Source of the DNA: Bacillota bacterium
GTDB lineage: Bacteria > Bacillota > Bacilli > Alicyclobacillales > SLC66
Assembly (NCBI GenBank): GCA_021820825.1
Contig: JAKADD010000177.1
Location: forward strand, 1-5,822
Direction: 5' to 3'
DNA: 5,822 nucleotides
Under the pieces are notes generated by a model. That model had not been told where the DNA came from, did no database searches, and worked only from the letters and a program-made list of their open reading frames with translations. Positions 4,952 through 5,822 of the stretch are shown here, piece by piece; the first letter of the stretch is position 1, and every line of letters begins with the position of its first letter. A program made the translations under genes and the position numbers.

Positions 4952-5822
4952 TCAAACCTCCTGCAAACAGCGTAGCGCGTTGAGCCAGAATTCAGCCACT
5001 CGTTCGTAACTCCACGCTTCTTGACGAACATGTTCAGCCATGCGATCGGGAAGCTGCAGCACCATTTGTGCGACCTCGCTCTGGTGACCGAAACCGGCAA
5101 GAGCGGCCAAACAGTTAAAAAGGGTTGGGCGATGGCGTTCCTCATAGAGGTTGGCGGTCATTGTATTGGTCCTCAGAGCCTCATTCAGATGGCTGAGGAA
5201 GCGAATCCATGCTGGATCGGCGGCTGCAGACTCCACCTCGGCGAGCAGTTGGCGAGTCGCCGCGTAATCGCGCCGGAGCCAGTGGCACAGGCACAGTTGC
5301 GCCACAGCCGGCTTGTAATCCGGATTCATCCCCATACTATGCCGAAAATGCCTTATGGCGACGTCTAGATTGCGTTCTTCGAGCCCGATCATGCCCAGGA
5401 AGAACGAGGGCACAAACGTTCCGCTTCCCACTTGTGACGGGAAATGCGCTGGTGTCTCACCGAACTCCAGGCATGCAGTGAACGCTTGCTGGGCTTTATC
5501 GAACGCGCGTTGTTCCAGCAAAATGCTCCCCATCTGCAGTCGTAAGTCGGTGTATTCCGGAGTCTTTTTCAAGGCTTTCTCCAACACAGCCAGCGCCGCT
5601 TGAGGATCTCCTGTGTGCCACAGGCAAAACGCATGTTTTGCGGGCAACTCGGGAAGCCAGCAGGTGGAACCGGACGGCAGGGTCAACTCCTGCGCCGCCT
5701 GAGCGAAATAGGACAGGGCCTCCCGCAAACGATTCGCCCGCAACAGTTCGTTTCCCATGTAGTACAGCAGCGCCGGGTCATTGCTGCTATGTTCCAATTC
5801 TTGCTTTAGAATGCTCATGTTG
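4952..5822 (-). CDS. C-terminal TPR part of a probable GT2-TPR glycosyltransferase, cut by the right edge
   Basis: The frame stays open to the window edge. The ATG at 5818 could be a start (288 residues), but it is more likely internal: the in-frame codon before it is Asn, giving NMSILKQELE, which lines up with RNIDLLQLDV at the GT2/TPR junction of the adjacent glycosyltransferase. Numbering from that Met, TPR-like units lie at about 15-45, 58-87, 89-120 and 133-165, with signatures LLYYMGNELL, EYTDLRLQMGSILL and AFTACLEFGE. These match my memory of the C-terminal half of Bacillales GT2-TPR proteins. The later part is helical and less conserved. No membrane segment is seen. The missing N-terminus should carry the GT2 catalytic domain. 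The TGA at 4954..4952 lies 2 bp before the next gene's ATG, so they share an operon. If the ATG at 5818 is real, it would be a stand-alone TPR adaptor. Confidence 0.85.
   Translation of the reverse strand, partial: NMSILKQELEHSSNDPALLYYMGNELLRANRLREALSYFAQAAQELTLPSGSTCWLPELPAKHAFCLWHTGDPQAALAVLEKALKKTPEYTDLRLQMGSILLEQRAFDKAQQAFTACLEFGETPAHFPSQVGSGTFVPSFFLGMIGLEERNLDVAIRHFRHSMGMNPDYKPAVAQLCLCHWLRRDYAATRQLLAEVESAAADPAWIRFLSHLNEALRTNTMTANLYEERHRPTLFNCLAALAGFGHQSEVAQMVLQLPDRMAEHVRQEAWSYERVAEFWLNALRCLQEV
4957..4962 (-). promoter_or_regulatory. Shine-Dalgarno site deciding the GT2-TPR start
   Basis: AGGAGG on the minus strand lies inside the last codons of the upstream gene. It is 7 nt from the ATG at 4949 and only 1 nt from the in-frame TTG at 4955, so the ATG is the functional start. 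Translation would restart right after termination of the upstream gene. Confidence 0.85.

Noticed and set aside
4431..5009. Long plus-strand ORF of 192 codons opposite the GT2-TPR gene
   Set aside because: It is antisense to a clear glycosyltransferase domain, spans two gene boundaries, and shows no recognisable domain.
1..5822. CRISPR arrays, tRNA or rRNA genes, insertion sequences, phage genes
   Set aside because: No spaced repeat arrays, no cloverleaf-like sequence, and no transposase, integrase or phage structural motif was seen on either strand.

Overview
The window looks like chromosomal DNA of an endospore-type Bacillota, most likely Bacilli. The evidence is the strong GGAGG-type ribosome-binding sites, the use of GTG as a start, a Firmicutes-style KDPG aldolase next to a KdgR-like LacI regulator, and glycosyltransferase/tetratricopeptide (GT2-TPR) proteins of the kind common in Bacillales. 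The genus cannot be fixed from the sequence alone. All supported genes lie on the minus strand, so transcription runs from the right edge to the left edge.

Right part (5822 down to 2070) is a tightly packed glycosylation gene cluster. In transcription order it holds: the C-terminal TPR part of a protein that continues beyond the right edge (probably another GT2-TPR glycosyltransferase); a complete GT2 glycosyltransferase with a helical-repeat tail (3921-4949); a small protein of unknown function (3511-3924); and a two-domain protein with an N-terminal GT2 glycosyltransferase and a C-terminal SAM-dependent methyltransferase (2070-3473). Spacing is 2 bp, a 4-bp ATGA overlap and 37 bp, which fits one operon with translational coupling. 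None of these proteins shows a membrane segment or signal peptide, so they probably build or modify a glycan in the cytoplasm. Decoration of a surface or flagellar/spore protein is a reasonable inference, but the acceptor is not visible.

Middle part (1815-2069) is a 255-bp intergenic stretch. It holds a tandem 11-bp direct repeat, a 7-bp inverted repeat, and a plausible sigma-A promoter for the regulator downstream. No convincing terminator was found for the glycosylation operon.

Left part (1814 down to 1) is a sugar-acid catabolic unit: a LacI-family regulator (789-1814), then a KDPG/KHG aldolase (102-728), then the first 16 codons of a further gene running off the left edge. Between regulator and aldolase lie two CG-centred operator-like palindromes in tandem, the best regulatory signal in the window. 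The simplest reading is a KdgR-like repressor controlling its neighbouring 2-keto-3-deoxygluconate pathway gene.

Several longest-possible ORF starts were moved to internal starts because of Shine-Dalgarno position: aldolase 728, regulator 1814, GT2-methyltransferase 3473, small protein 3924, GT2-TPR 4949. Nothing here is clearly a wholly new system. The most unusual items are the GT2-methyltransferase fusion with its unidentified small partner protein, and the tandem operator.
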